DNA of 64,000 nt from Oscillospiraceae bacterium (GCA_017522015.1 JAFXAW010000017.1:62001-126000), one strand, 5' to 3'. Positions 19,436 through 30,081 are shown, counted from the stretch's first letter. Notes: generated by a model from the letters alone, not told the origin. Translations and numbers: made by a program.

Positions 19436-19552
19436 TACCTTCCGCACAGGTTTTTATTTATTATAGCAAAAATTATCTCCTCTGCAAACCCGACGCTTGC
19501 CCCGCTGCACAGGCAAGACGTTCCCCACTTCCGCCGGCTTTGTTCAAAACTA

Positions 19553-19589
19553 AAAAAGACAGCACAGGCGAAACCCATGCTGTCTTTTT
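19553..19589 (-). terminator. Terminator of rny
   Basis: A 12-base stem (aaaaagacagca with its complement) and a 13-base loop lie 47 bases behind the rny stop; A- and T-runs on both sides make it bidirectional. Confidence 0.9.
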
Positions 19590-19635
19590 GTTTTTCGTGA
19601 AGGTCATCCCGCTTGCCGGGAATCGCTTTCCGTTT

Positions 19636-21180
19636 TTACTTTGCGTATTCGACCGCCTTGGTCTCGCGCAGGAGATGGACTTTGATCTGGCCGGGATAGG
19701 TCAGCTCGTTTTCGATCTTCTTGGCGATGTCCCGCGCCAGCAGAACCATCTCGTCCTCGCTGACCTGTTCGGGCTTGACCATGATGCGAATCTCGCGTCC
19801 CGCCTGGATGGCGTAGCAGCCGGCGATGCCGGGGAAGCTCTTGGAAACCTCCTCCAGCTTTTCCAGACGCTTGACGTAGTTTTCAATGTTCTCTCTGCGG
19901 GCGCCGGGCCGCGCAGCGGAAATGGTATCCGCCGCCTGCACGAGACAGGCGATAACGGTGCGCGCTTCCACGTCGCCGTGGTGCGCCTCAATCGCGTGGA
20001 TGACATCGGGCGATTCCTTGTACTTCTTGGCAAGCTCGACACCGATGCTGACATGGCTGCCCTCGACCTCATGGTCGATGGACTTGCCGATGTCGTGCAG
20101 CAGACCGGCGCGCTTGGCCGTCACCACGTCCACACCGAGCTCTGCTGCAAGCAGGCCGGCGATGTGCGACACCTCGATGGAGTGCGCCAGGACATTCTGC
20201 CCATAGCTGGTGCGGTATTTCTGCCGACCCAGCAGCTTGATAAAGTCGGGATGCAGGCCGTGGATGCCGGTTTCGAAGGTGGCACGCTCGCCCTCGGCCT
20301 TGATGGTGGCGTTGATTTCCCGCTGCGCCTTTTCCACCATTTCCTCGATGCGGGCGGGATGGATGCGTCCGTCCTGAATCAGCTTTTCCAGCGCCAGCCG
20401 CGCGACTTCGCGCCGCACGGGGTCGAAGCTGGAAACGGTGATCGCCTCCGGCGTATCGTCGATGATGAGATCGACGCCGGTGAGCGTTTCGATGCTGCGG
20501 ATGTTGCGACCCTCGCGGCCGATGATGCGGCCCTTCATCTCGTCGTTGGGGAGAGGTACGACGGAAACGGTCACTTCGCTTGCGTGGTCGGCGGCGCAGC
20601 GCTGAATGGCCAGAGCGATGATATGTCTTGCCCGGTCGTCCGCTTCTTCCTTGTACTGCGTCTCGATCTCTTTGACTTTCATGGCCATCTCATGCGTGAC
20701 TTCGCTGGCCAGATTGTTGATGAGGTAAGCCTTGGCCTCCTCAACCGTGTAGCCGCTGATGCGCTCGAGCATTTCCAGCTGGCCCTTTTTGATCTGCTTG
20801 ACCTCCTCGACGTGTGCGTCCGCCTCGGCGATCTTTTTCGTGAGGTTTTCGTTCTTCTTTTCCAGAGAATCCATCTTCCGGTCGAGATTCTCTTCCTTCT
20901 GCTGCAGGCGGCGCTCCTGCTTGGAGAGCTCTGCGCGGCGCTCCTTAACCTCCCGCTCGTATTCCGAGCGATTTTTGTGTATTTCTTCCTTAGCCTCCAA
21001 GAGCACTTCGCGCTTTTTGTTCTCCGCGCTCTTGATTGATTCATTGATGATCCGTTTGGCTTCCTCCTCCGCGCTGGAAATTTCCCGCTCCGCAATGCGC
21101 TTTCTCATCGCAAAGCCAACAATATACGCGAGGATGCCTATTACAACAGCGATAATCGCTGTGATCCACCAAGGTAGCAT
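19636..21180 (-). CDS. rny: Ribonuclease Y
   Basis: This membrane-anchored endoribonuclease initiates bulk mRNA decay in Firmicutes. The 514-residue protein has an N-terminal transmembrane helix (3-25) and a long charged coiled coil (about 28-190). A KH RNA-binding domain ([15 protein letters not shown]) is followed by an HD phosphohydrolase domain with [10 protein letters not shown] and the metal-binding LLHDIGKS. Length and order match the family exactly. The ribosome site is GGAGG, 11 bases from the ATG. It is a single-gene unit with an unusually long, GC-rich leader of about 185 bases. Confidence 0.97.
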   Translation of the reverse strand: MLPWWITAIIAVVIGILAYIVGFAMRKRIAEREISSAEEEAKRIINESIKSAENKKREVLLEAKEEIHKNRSEYEREVKERRAELSKQERRLQQKEENLDRKMDSLEKKNENLTKKIAEADAHVEEVKQIKKGQLEMLERISGYTVEEAKAYLINNLASEVTHEMAMKVKEIETQYKEEADDRARHIIALAIQRCAADHASEVTVSVVPLPNDEMKGRIIGREGRNIRSIETLTGVDLIIDDTPEAITVSSFDPVRREVARLALEKLIQDGRIHPARIEEMVEKAQREINATIKAEGERATFETGIHGLHPDFIKLLGRQKYRTSYGQNVLAHSIEVSHIAGLLAAELGVDVVTAKRAGLLHDIGKSIDHEVEGSHVSIGVELAKKYKESPDVIHAIEAHHGDVEARTVIACLVQAADTISAARPGARRENIENYVKRLEKLEEVSKSFPGIAGCYAIQAGREIRIMVKPEQVSEDEMVLLARDIAKKIENELTYPGQIKVHLLRETKAVEYAK

Positions 21181-21581
21181 AGTCAGAATACACCTCCATT
21201 CTTTGTAAAATTTAGGTGTTTCCTATACGGGGAATAAAACAGCCCCCGTCGCCTGTGTCATATTTGCTGTATGCATTCCAAAAAAGGGGATTTGCGTTCC
21301 GACGCTCCGGTTCGCGGCGCCCGCCGTCTCTCCCCGACCGCGAGCTTGCCCCCACAGAATATCATTTATTAATATTACATTGCATCCGGCAGTGTGTCAA
21401 GCAAAAATCCTCCGCAAGGCGGTTTTCGACAGCTTTTGATGCATATTTCTTCATTTGACAGAATTCTCCGCCCGGGAAAATTCCTTCGGTTTTTCCGCGC
21501 TTTTCCGTGCGCAGCGCAGTGGGTTTTCCGCACCCGTCAAACCGCAGAGCACGACCCATGCTTTTCCCCCGAAAAACAGGA
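21181..21581 (-). other. Long leader and promoter region of rny
   Basis: This non-coding stretch holds the rny promoter and a leader of roughly 185 bases with GC-rich segments (21300-21355) ending at a CCCC-TTTTTT element. No known riboswitch could be recognised. Bases beyond 21400, toward the rpmE terminator, show nothing else. Confidence 0.5.
21372..21400 (-). promoter_or_regulatory. rny promoter
   Basis: A perfect TTGACA and TAATAT with a 17-base spacer stand on the minus strand. Confidence 0.85.
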
Positions 21582-21615
21582 AAAAGCCTCTGACGAAATC
21601 CGTCAGAGGCATTTT
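21582..21615 (-). terminator. Terminator of rpmE
   Basis: A 10-base stem (21586-21595 with 21601-21610) and five-base loop lie 21 bases behind the rpmE stop; the minus-strand U-run is short (TTTTT). Confidence 0.88.
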
Positions 21616-21635
21616 CTCTCTGCAATTTGCCCTTT

Positions 21636-21833
21636 TTACAGACCAAACCTCTTGTTGAACTTCTCGACACGGCCGCTGGTGTCGACCAGCTTCTGCTTAC
21701 CCGTGTAGAAAGGATGACACTTGGAGCAAATCTCAACAGTGATGTCCTTCTTGGTGGATCCGGTCTCAATGACCTCGCCGCAGGCGCAGCGGATCGTGGT
21801 GGGCTGATAGTTGGGATGGATGCCTTCCTTCAT
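21636..21833 (-). CDS. rpmE: 50S ribosomal protein bL31 (zinc-binding form)
   Basis: This 65-residue protein of the large ribosomal subunit begins [10 protein letters not shown] and contains C16-x-C18 and the CSKCHPF pair, which mark the zinc-containing (C+) form. The C-terminus [12 protein letters not shown] is typical. The ribosome site is AAAGAGGTG. It is transcribed alone from its own promoter. A zinc-free paralogue is not in the window. Confidence 0.98.
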   Translation of the reverse strand: MKEGIHPNYQPTTIRCACGEVIETGSTKKDITVEICSKCHPFYTGKQKLVDTSGRVEKFNKRFGL

Positions 21834-21890
21834 CTATATTCACCTCTTTCGTGGTTATCTGAAAATCCTTTTGCTAAAGGCGCAGGGTGT

Positions 21891-21919
21891 ATTTTAACAC
21901 AGCCTTTTCTGTATTGCAA
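21891..21919 (-). promoter_or_regulatory. rpmE promoter
   Basis: TTGCAA and TAAAAT with a 17-base spacer lie 57 bases upstream of the rpmE start. Confidence 0.78.
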
Positions 21920-21947
21920 GCTTTTTTTGAAAATCTTTATGCAGCTT

Positions 21948-24900
21948 TTATTTCTCCGTGAGCGGGACCTCCACACTCTCGCCCGTGAACAGGAACACCA
22001 GCACGCAGCGCTTCACCGGTTTTTGCAGCAGCCGCGCCATCGCTTTGGCATAGACGCGAAGCTGCAGCGCGTATTCTTCGGCCCGTGCCTGCAGCGCCTG
22101 CGCCCAGACGTGGTCTGTTTTGAAGTCCAGCACCGTCACGCCGTCTTCCTCCACCACGACGCAGTCCACAATCCCCTGCAGCAGAATCTCCTCCCCCGCG
22201 CCGCCGGGGAAATAATCCTCCGCGGGCGCGAGCAGCGAAAATCGCTGTTCCCGCAAAACGGTTTTTCCGCCGCGCAGCAGCGCGCCCGTCTCCGAGCGGA
22301 AAAAGCGCACAACCGCCGCGCGGTCTATCGCCCCGGCCTCCTCCGTGCGCAGGCGTCCCTGCGCGCAGAGCCGCTCGATCTCCGCCTCGAGGGCAAGCTC
22401 GTTTTCACCCTGCTCCGGGTCCATATATTGCAGCAGCCGGTGTGTGGCCGTGCCCTTTTCCGTGGCAGTCAGTTTTCTGCCCTCGCCCAGCTCAGGCTCC
22501 CGGAAAACCTGTTCCCGTCCGGGAAGCAGCGTGGCCGCTTCCTCGTCCTCCACGCGCTCCCGCGCGCGGCTTTTGAGCTCCGTCGCCGTAAACTTGACCG
22601 GCAGCGTCTCCGCCGCGGCATAGGGATAGCGGTAATCCAGCATCGGTTTTGCGTCGAACGCCTCCGCATCCGGGATGACTTCCTCGCGCAGCGGCGCGTC
22701 CGGAGCCGGCGCATTCTCCCCATCCGCGAATTCAATCATAACCGGGCTGTCCTCCGCCAAGAACGCGGAGAGCAGCCAGTCGGCGACCGACTGCGCCGTT
22801 TCCAGCACGCAGGCATCGGGTGCGCCCCCGTGCGCCGCGCGGAGCTTTTCCACGGTTTTGCCCGCATCGCGCACGCCACAGGTGATAAACAGCCGCTCCT
22901 TCGCGCGCGTCATGGCGACGTAGAGCACGCGCATTTCCTCGCCGAGGCCCTCCAAAAGCAGCTTGCGCGAAACGGCAAGTTGCGCCAGCGTCGGATATTC
23001 CACGCCGCGCGAGATGTCCATGCGCCGGAAGCCGAGGCCCAGCTGCGCGTGGATGCTCACCTCCGCGCGGGCATCCTGCTTATTGAACTGTTTGGAGCAG
23101 CCGGACAGGAACACAACCGGAAATTCCAGTCCCTTGGATTTATGTATGCTCATCAGATGCACAGCGCCGCCCTGCGCGGGCGCGGCGGGCTCCACGCCCT
23201 GTTCGCGCAGCGTGCTCAGATGGTCCACAAAGCCGGAAATCGTTGCGCCGCCGCTTTCCTCAAAGCGCTGCGCGAGCGCAAAGAGCCGCAGCAGATTTTC
23301 GCGCTTCGCCGCACCGCCCGGGAGCGCCGCCGCCAGCGCAAGCGCGCCCGTGCGGGCATAAACGCTCCACACGAAGGCGCCGAGCGGCAAGTCCGCAGCA
23401 TCCTGCCGCAGCGCGGCAAGGGTTTCCAGAAAACGTGCGCACTTTCCGTCCGTCTCCGCCCGCCGGCACAGCGCCGTATAGAAGGACGCCTTCGGCGCCG
23501 CGGCGCGCACAGCGGCCAGTTCGTCCGCCGTCATTCCAAAAAGCGCGCTTCGCAGCACGGAGATCAGCGGCAGATCCTGCCGCGGGTTGTCCGCAAGCAT
23601 GAACAGATGCAGCATGACCACCGACTCCGGCGCGGAGAAGAGATCCACACCCTGTTCGGCATGCACGGGGATGCCCTGCGCCTCCATCGCGCGGCGAAAC
23701 GCGCCGCCGGAGCTGTTCGGCGAGCGCAAAAGCACGGCGATATCGCCCCACTGCAGCTTCCGTACGCCGCTCTCCGCCGAGACAAGCGTGCCGCCGTCGA
23801 CGAGCTCGCGGATCTTCCTTGCAACACGCTCTGCCTCGGCTTCCAGCTTATCCGGCTTGTCCGGCCTGTCCTCATCCGCCTCCGGCTCCACCACAAGACA
23901 CTCCACACCTCCCGCGGCCTCCGCCGGGAAGCTGCCGCCCGGGATGAGCCGCGCCGCCTCGTCGTAATCGATTTCGCCCAGCGCTTTTGACATGATGCGT
24001 CCGAAAACGTGGTTGACCGCCTCCAAAACCTCGGGGCGGGAACGGAAATTTTCCTGAAGAAGAATGCGTCTGCCGCCCTCATTGCGGCCAAACTGCTCAT
24101 ATTTGCGCATAAAGATCGTGGGGTCGGCCAGGCGAAAACGGTAGATCGACTGCTTGACGTCACCCACCATAAAGAGGTTTTTGCCCTCCCTGGAAACAGC
24201 CGTGAAGATGGCATCCTGCACGGCGTTGACGTCCTGATATTCGTCCACCATGATCTCCGTATAGCGCGCAGCAAGCTCGCGCGCGGCGGCGCTCGGCAGG
24301 CCGGTCTTCTCATCGAGCAGGAGCTTCACCGCGTAATGCTCCAGATCGGAAAAATCCAGCAGGGAGAGCCGGCGCTTTTCTGCGGCATAGGCGCGGGAGA
24401 AATCCACCGTCAGGCGCAGCAGAGCGCGCGCACCGGGCGCGGCTGCGCGCAGATCGCCCAGCACCTCCCCGCTCGCTGCGGAAATGCGCTCTGCCAGGTT
24501 CTCCATGGCCTTTTTGCACAGCTCGCGCTGCGCTTTGACCGTTTTGACGAAGTCCGGATCCTGCGGATTTCGCAGCGCACCGAGCCTCGGAAAGGCGATG
24601 GGCAGGCACGTGCGCGCCTCATCCCAGCCCCGCTGCGCGGCGCGGGCGAAGGCATAAAGCGCCTGCACCGTGTCCGCAAGCGACCCACCGTAGGCTTTCA
24701 TCACATCGGGCTGCTCTGCGGCCTGACGGAGCAGCGTTTCCAGCCGCGCCGCCCAGGCGAGCGCCGATTCCCCCGCGTCCGTCAGCAGCCAGCTGCCCCA
24801 TACGGTCTGCGCGGCGTCACTGATTTCATCCAGCTCCAGACGGCGCGCGCAGTCCTCCGCCCACTTTTCGGGATAGCTGTGGCCGGACATCTTTTTATAA

Positions 24901-25439
24901 AGCTCCAGCACAACGCTCTCGAGCTTACTGTCATCCCGCCCCGCGCCGACAGTGTCCGCAAGCGCGCGAAACTCCGCATCCTCCCCGATATGCGCATAGG
25001 CCTTTTCCAGCACCCGCGTAAGCACTCGCTGCTGTATGACCGCGCAGCGCGATTCCTCCGCAACGCGGAAATCCGGCGCAAGGCCGAGAAGCTGCGCCTT
25101 TTCGCGCAGTATACTTGTGCAGAAGGAATGGATCGTGCCGATCTGCGCGCGGGCGCAGAGGGCAACCTGCCGCCGCAAACGGCGGTCAGCGGGGTTTTCC
25201 GCATACAGCTCGCCCAGCCGCCGCGAGATGCGGTCCCGCAGCTCTGCCGCCGCTGCGCGGGTGAATGTGATGATGAGGAAAGAGTCCACATCCTTCGGCT
25301 CTTTTTCGTCCGTGACATAGGACATCAGCCGCTCCACAAGCACGCGCGTTTTGCCGCTGCCTGCGCCCGCGGAGACAAGAATCGCTTCGCCGCGCGTCTC
25401 GATCGCCGCGCGCTGACTTTCCGTAAGCTTAAGGCTCAT
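21948..25439 (-). CDS. addA: ATP-dependent helicase/nuclease AddA
   Basis: AddA is the 3'-5' helicase and nuclease subunit of the AddAB complex, which resects double-strand breaks for RecA. The 1163-residue protein has UvrD-type motifs: Walker A AGAGSGKT at 24-31, motif II MVDEYQDVN and motif VI LYVAMTRAKERL. The C-terminal RecB-like nuclease has VTVLDFKTDHV. The ATG at 25439 overlaps the addB stop as ATGA behind GAAAGGAGG; the longer reading frame to 25478 lies within addB. Gene order addB-addA is as in Bacillus. No clear terminator follows; the rpmE promoter begins 29 bases on. Confidence 0.97.
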   Translation of the reverse strand: MSLKLTESQRAAIETRGEAILVSAGAGSGKTRVLVERLMSYVTDEKEPKDVDSFLIITFTRAAAAELRDRISRRLGELYAENPADRRLRRQVALCARAQIGTIHSFCTSILREKAQLLGLAPDFRVAEESRCAVIQQRVLTRVLEKAYAHIGEDAEFRALADTVGAGRDDSKLESVVLELYKKMSGHSYPEKWAEDCARRLELDEISDAAQTVWGSWLLTDAGESALAWAARLETLLRQAAEQPDVMKAYGGSLADTVQALYAFARAAQRGWDEARTCLPIAFPRLGALRNPQDPDFVKTVKAQRELCKKAMENLAERISAASGEVLGDLRAAAPGARALLRLTVDFSRAYAAEKRRLSLLDFSDLEHYAVKLLLDEKTGLPSAAARELAARYTEIMVDEYQDVNAVQDAIFTAVSREGKNLFMVGDVKQSIYRFRLADPTIFMRKYEQFGRNEGGRRILLQENFRSRPEVLEAVNHVFGRIMSKALGEIDYDEAARLIPGGSFPAEAAGGVECLVVEPEADEDRPDKPDKLEAEAERVARKIRELVDGGTLVSAESGVRKLQWGDIAVLLRSPNSSGGAFRRAMEAQGIPVHAEQGVDLFSAPESVVMLHLFMLADNPRQDLPLISVLRSALFGMTADELAAVRAAAPKASFYTALCRRAETDGKCARFLETLAALRQDAADLPLGAFVWSVYARTGALALAAALPGGAAKRENLLRLFALAQRFEESGGATISGFVDHLSTLREQGVEPAAPAQGGAVHLMSIHKSKGLEFPVVFLSGCSKQFNKQDARAEVSIHAQLGLGFRRMDISRGVEYPTLAQLAVSRKLLLEGLGEEMRVLYVAMTRAKERLFITCGVRDAGKTVEKLRAAHGGAPDACVLETAQSVADWLLSAFLAEDSPVMIEFADGENAPAPDAPLREEVIPDAEAFDAKPMLDYRYPYAAAETLPVKFTATELKSRARERVEDEEAATLLPGREQVFREPELGEGRKLTATEKGTATHRLLQYMDPEQGENELALEAEIERLCAQGRLRTEEAGAIDRAAVVRFFRSETGALLRGGKTVLREQRFSLLAPAEDYFPGGAGEEILLQGIVDCVVVEEDGVTVLDFKTDHVWAQALQARAEEYALQLRVYAKAMARLLQKPVKRCVLVFLFTGESVEVPLTEK

Positions 25440-28400
25440 GCGTTCTCCTCCTTTCCGCTTGCGCCGAGGCAGCTCCACACTTCCTCCGCTTTGCGCTTTG
25501 TCTGCCAGCGCCGACGATCCTTCGTCTCGTCAAAACGGCAGATCTCCCGGTAATCGCACCACTGGCAGGCATTGTCCTGCACGCTGCGAAAGGCGGGGGA
25601 TGCATCAATGTTGCCGCCGCGCAGCTCCTTTGCCAGCGCAAGCAGCGTCTTTTCAATATGGCCGGCGAGCTTGCCGAGCTGTTCCAGACTCGCGAGGCTC
25701 TCCCCCGCCGGCCGGCCGTCCTTGCCGAACTTCACGGGGATGAACTGCGGGCAGTCGCCGTGCTCCATGGCCTCGATCACGGCAGGATCCTGCAAAAGCA
25801 ATCCGCTGCGGCGCAGCTGCTTTGCCCGCTCTTTTACGATTTCCTCGTCCGAGATGTTCGATTTTGCCCGCACGAGCACATCCCGCGCCGGCATATACAT
25901 TACGCCCGCGGGCACAATCTCCTGTCCGTAGCGGCGCGCGCCCGTCTTTTCCAGCGTGAAGAGATACAAAAGCATCTGCAAACCCATGCCGTACCAGACG
26001 TCGGAGAGGGAAAAGGACTTTTTTCCCGTCTTGTAGTCCACAACGCGCAGATAGAGCTTCCCGTCATGCAGCCAGCCGTCCACACGGTCGGCCACACCCG
26101 TGACGGTCACGCTGTTTTCCCCGTCCGTCAACGTGTTGCCGAGCGCGGAGAGATTGAGCTCGAAGTCATAGGGCACAAAGTCGCCCGCCGCGAGCTCGGC
26201 AAACATGTCCGCTGCCACCTGACGCACCATATCCGTCAGGCGGCGGAAGAGGTAGACAAAGCGCGCGGACTTGTCGCGGAAATCGTGGAGCACGTCGCGG
26301 ACATACTGCTCGATATACTTGCGCACCAGCGCGTCGCGCCGCCTGTCATCAAGCTGCGCGATGCCCCCCGTCTCCATCGCCTCACGCGTCACGTGTTCCA
26401 GAACAAAATGCATGAATTTGCCCATCTCGGGCGGGTCAAACTCCGCGCGGGCACGTTTTTTCGCCGCCAGACCGTATTTGAGGAAGTAGGCATAGCCACA
26501 CTGGGCATAGCTCTCCGCCCGCGTGGCGGAAAGGCTTCCCTTTTCGCCGTAGAGGGCGCGGACGCTCCCCTCGGAGAGGCTGCCGCGCGAGACCTCCGCC
26601 ACATCGTCCAGCTCGCGCAGCCGCGCGCTGTACTGTTCGTTTTCTGCAAAATACGCCCTTGCGGCCGCGCTGCCTGCGCCGGACTTCTCCGCTGCAAGCT
26701 CCATCGCGGGCGCGGGCGCTGCCAGCATCACCTGTGCGCGCGAGCTGCTGCGCGGCTCCTTACCCGTCAGCCGCGCCAGCCGTGTGAAGATGACGCTCGG
26801 GCGCGTTTCTCCCTCGCCGCCCGCGAGCGGATAGCTCATTGTGAGCGTCTCCGAGGGCAGCGTCAGACAATTATAGATAAGCGCAAGTTCACGGTAGAGT
26901 CCGTCGCCGCGCGGCGAGGACAGGCCCAGCCCCTGCATGGCAAGCGCCTCGCGCTCCTCCGCCGTGAGCAGAAGCTCCGGCTTCTCCGGCGCGGGCAGAC
27001 GATCGTCCGAAGCGCCGAGCACGATCAGATGCTTCAGGTGACGGCGGCGCATGCGGTCCATCTCGCCTGCCGAGACCGTATCCTGCGCGGCGGGAATGGT
27101 GCCGATGTCGTACTGCGCGAGCATAGCCAGCAGCAGCGGACCGAACTCCTCCCGCTCCATCGGCATATCCCCGAGCACCGAGGCAAACTGCTCGACCGCC
27201 CCGATCAGCAGCTCCCAAAGCTGGGCATATTCCGCGGCGAGCGTGCCGAGGCCGCGCCCGGAGAGCTTTTTTGCACGGTCGGAGAGGGTCTGCGCCAGAT
27301 CCAGTTCCTTCAAAAACGCAACAAAGGCCTGCGCCTGCGTCCGGGCGGTCTGCGCCGCATCCGAGGCCAGCTCATAGTTTTTCAGCGGCATGCAGAGCTT
27401 TCTGCGCAGCGCATCCAGGGCTGCAAGCGTCTGCGCGTCCTCCTCCGTCTCCCGCTCATTGAAGCCCGCCACCGAGAGCGTCCACGGCTCCGGCCTTGTC
27501 CAGATGCCGCCGCGCAAATCCCACTGCAGGGCATAGTTCTCCAGCTCGTCAAGCTCCGTGGTCTCCGCGCCGCACAGGCCGGTTTTCAGCCAGGCGAGGA
27601 CGGCTTTCCCGTCCCAGCCGCCGGAGAGCACCTCGAAAGCGTTTGCAAGCATCAGCGGCAGGGGCTTTTCCGTCACGGCGCTGCGCCGCCCGATATAGAG
27701 CGGCACGCCGTAATAGGCAAACACGCTCTCCAGCATCCGGGCATAGCCCGAAAAGCCGCGCACCGCCACGGCAATATCCCGCCAGCGGCATGCGCGCGTG
27801 CGCACAAGCTCCAGACAGGTCGCCGCCGCCAGCGCACATTCCGCCATCTCATCGGGCGCTGTAAACAGGCGCACCGCATCCGAGGCATCGTCACAGTGCT
27901 CCGGCGTATAGGTGAACAAATGCTGCTCCAAAAAGCTCAGGGCGCTCGCATCCTGCCCGGGCTTCGGCTGCATCTGCTCCACCTGCACGGGCAGTCCCCG
28001 CTCCTTTTCCATGGCGATCAGATGCAGTGCCGTTTTGCGCGGCGCGTCAAAGACCTCCGAGCCGTCCGAGAGGCTGTCACAGGTCAGGCAGACCGTAACC
28101 GGCACATTTTTGTCCATCAGCGCGGCAATCACGGAAATCTCCTGCGCGGTGAAGTCCGTAAAGCCGTCTATGTAAATATGTCCCCTTGTTCCCACCGTGC
28201 TGCGCGGCAAATCCTGTGCCAAAAGCGTCAGGCGGTCGGCGGGGTCTGCGCCGCCCTGCGATGTCACCGCGTCATAGGCCGCGAGGATGAGCGCAAAATC
28301 GCGCAGCTTTTCGCCGAGCGCGCCGCCCTCCTTCTCCGCCGCCGCTTCCAGCGCCGCGGCGCTGATCTCCGCGCTTTTGAGTTCCGAGAGCAGGTCAATC

Positions 28401-28762
28401 AGCGCCGTCAGGTTTTCCGGCCGTCGCTGCGCCGTGCCGTAAACCTTCAGCCGCCCCTCCAGCGCGCGGAGTGCAACCTTCATTGCCAGAAGCCGCCCGC
28501 CCTTGTCAAGCAGCATGCGGCGGCAGGACAGTTCCTCCTCCACAAGCGCGGCCAACCGCGTGAAGCTGAGCACCTCGCCGTAAAGACTCAGTCTGTCCCC
28601 GCAGACGCGGCAGAGCTCCTTTTCCGCCTCGTGGCTGTATTGCTCCGGAATCAGCAGAAGCTGTCCCGGTGCCGAGTGCGCAACCGCGTCGGCAATCTGA
28701 CGCATGATGCGCGTTGTTTTTCCGCTGCCCGCGCGGCCCGTGATTATGGTCAGCCCGGCCAT
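25436..28762 (-). CDS. addB: ATP-dependent helicase/deoxyribonuclease AddB
   Basis: AddB is the second nuclease subunit of AddAB, with an inactivated helicase that recognises Chi-like sites. The 1108-residue protein has a Walker A motif at 9-16 (GRAGSGKT). Its nuclease motif is LRVVDYKTGKKSF. The 4Fe-4S cysteines are C755 (in AQCGYAYF) and C1066, C1069 and C1075 (ACQWCDYREIC). The ribosome site is GAGGAGG. It is translationally coupled to addA. Confidence 0.96.
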   Translation of the reverse strand: MAGLTIITGRAGSGKTTRIMRQIADAVAHSAPGQLLLIPEQYSHEAEKELCRVCGDRLSLYGEVLSFTRLAALVEEELSCRRMLLDKGGRLLAMKVALRALEGRLKVYGTAQRRPENLTALIDLLSELKSAEISAAALEAAAEKEGGALGEKLRDFALILAAYDAVTSQGGADPADRLTLLAQDLPRSTVGTRGHIYIDGFTDFTAQEISVIAALMDKNVPVTVCLTCDSLSDGSEVFDAPRKTALHLIAMEKERGLPVQVEQMQPKPGQDASALSFLEQHLFTYTPEHCDDASDAVRLFTAPDEMAECALAAATCLELVRTRACRWRDIAVAVRGFSGYARMLESVFAYYGVPLYIGRRSAVTEKPLPLMLANAFEVLSGGWDGKAVLAWLKTGLCGAETTELDELENYALQWDLRGGIWTRPEPWTLSVAGFNERETEEDAQTLAALDALRRKLCMPLKNYELASDAAQTARTQAQAFVAFLKELDLAQTLSDRAKKLSGRGLGTLAAEYAQLWELLIGAVEQFASVLGDMPMEREEFGPLLLAMLAQYDIGTIPAAQDTVSAGEMDRMRRRHLKHLIVLGASDDRLPAPEKPELLLTAEEREALAMQGLGLSSPRGDGLYRELALIYNCLTLPSETLTMSYPLAGGEGETRPSVIFTRLARLTGKEPRSSSRAQVMLAAPAPAMELAAEKSGAGSAAARAYFAENEQYSARLRELDDVAEVSRGSLSEGSVRALYGEKGSLSATRAESYAQCGYAYFLKYGLAAKKRARAEFDPPEMGKFMHFVLEHVTREAMETGGIAQLDDRRRDALVRKYIEQYVRDVLHDFRDKSARFVYLFRRLTDMVRQVAADMFAELAAGDFVPYDFELNLSALGNTLTDGENSVTVTGVADRVDGWLHDGKLYLRVVDYKTGKKSFSLSDVWYGMGLQMLLYLFTLEKTGARRYGQEIVPAGVMYMPARDVLVRAKSNISDEEIVKERAKQLRRSGLLLQDPAVIEAMEHGDCPQFIPVKFGKDGRPAGESLASLEQLGKLAGHIEKTLLALAKELRGGNIDASPAFRSVQDNACQWCDYREICRFDETKDRRRWQTKRKAEEVWSCLGASGKEENA

Positions 28763-28845
28763 CGCTCTGCCCTCCTCTCTTTACGTTTCTTCGTGTGTGT
28801 TTCGTATTTCCTCAAATATTGCTTCCCGTTTTCTGCGCTGCTGCG

Positions 28846-30012
28846 TCAGACGTAGGCTCTTTCCACCGTAATGACGGCATAGCAGTTTTCCAGCTTCTCC
28901 TCCACAAGCGCACAGAGCGCAGAGCGCGCCTGTTCGGGCGTGAGTGTCGCGCCGAAGGGCAAAACGAGGTCAAAGATCAGATTTGTATGGCTCGGCCCCT
29001 CCACAATGCGGAAATCGTGGATGGTAACACCCTCGCCCAGAGCGCTTGCAAGCGCGGAAACCTGCTCCCGCAGGCGGGTGACGTTCTCGTCGTTCACGGC
29101 AATGGGATCCATGTGGATCACGGCATCGCAGTCCAGGCATGCGCCGAGCTCCCGCTCGATGTTATCAATCACGTCGTGCATTTCCAGAATGTCTCCGTCC
29201 GCGGGCACCTCCGCGTGCAGAGAAATCATGCGGCGACCCGGACCGTAGTCATGCACGAGCAGATCGTGCACACCGCTGACATGCTCATGGGAGAGCACCA
29301 GCTCTTCAATCTCCGCGATGAATTCCGCCTTGGGTGGTTCGCCGAGCAGCGGGCTGATCGTGTCCTTAACGGAGCTCAATCCGGCATAGACGATGACCAG
29401 CGCCACGAGCAGACCGGCCCAGCCGTCGATCTGCAAGCCCGCGAAGCGTCCCACGAGGGCGCACACAAGCACCACGGCCGTGGATACGGAATCGGAAATG
29501 CTGTCCTTCGCCGTGGCGCGCATAGCCGCGGAGGAGATTTTTTTCGCGATGCTGCGGTTGTAGAAAAACATATAAAACTTCACAAAAATGGATACAACCA
29601 GGATCAGCAGCGGCAGCCAGCCGGCTTCAACCGGCGCGGGATGCAGGATTTTTTCAACCGAGCTCTTGCCCAGCTCAAAGCCCATGAGCAGAATCAGGAA
29701 GGACACGGCAAGCCCCGCCACATATTCAATGCGGCCGTGGCCGAAAGGATGGTCCTTATCCGGCTTTTTCCCCGCGAGGCGAAAGCCGATAAGCGTGATG
29801 ATGCTGCTGCCGGCGTCGGACAGGTTGTTAAACGCATCCGCCGTGATGGCGATGGAGCCGGAGATCGCGCCCGCTATGTATTTCAAAGCGAAAAGCAGGA
29901 GATTGAGCCCGATTCCGACCACGCTGCAAAGCGCGCCGTAGGCGCTGCGCACCTTGCTGTCCCCGTAGGATTTCCGGTCGCGGATGAAAAGCGCCGCCAA
30001 TAAGCGAATCAT
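28846..30012 (-). CDS. Cation diffusion facilitator (CDF) family transporter
   Basis: This 388-residue metal/proton antiporter exports divalent cations such as Zn, Mn or Fe. Six transmembrane helices are visible in the first 220 residues. Helix 2 carries the metal-site motif DAFNNLSD, and the HPFGHGRIEY loop follows. A long C-terminal cytoplasmic domain (about 220-388) has several histidines (SHEHVSGVHD, HDYGPG). The ribosome site GAGAGG precedes the ATG. It has its own promoter and is divergent from the MATE gene. Metal specificity is not readable. Confidence 0.92.
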   Translation of the reverse strand: MIRLLAALFIRDRKSYGDSKVRSAYGALCSVVGIGLNLLLFALKYIAGAISGSIAITADAFNNLSDAGSSIITLIGFRLAGKKPDKDHPFGHGRIEYVAGLAVSFLILLMGFELGKSSVEKILHPAPVEAGWLPLLILVVSIFVKFYMFFYNRSIAKKISSAAMRATAKDSISDSVSTAVVLVCALVGRFAGLQIDGWAGLLVALVIVYAGLSSVKDTISPLLGEPPKAEFIAEIEELVLSHEHVSGVHDLLVHDYGPGRRMISLHAEVPADGDILEMHDVIDNIERELGACLDCDAVIHMDPIAVNDENVTRLREQVSALASALGEGVTIHDFRIVEGPSHTNLIFDLVLPFGATLTPEQARSALCALVEEKLENCYAVITVERAYV

Positions 30013-30052
30013 ACTCTGTACCTCTCAAAACTGTAGTTGTCATTAAGAAGTA

Positions 30053-30081
30053 ATTATACCACTTCCCGATGCATCCCGCAA
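30053..30081 (-). promoter_or_regulatory. Promoter of the CDF transporter gene
   Basis: TTGCGG and a perfect TATAAT with a 17-base spacer lie on the minus strand, 41 bases before the start codon. Confidence 0.8.

Noticed and set aside
21627..28855. Very long open frames opposite addA and addB (787, 514 and 1065 codons)
   Set aside because: They mirror the high third-position GC of addA and addB, are rich in Arg, His and Gln, and have no initiation signals.
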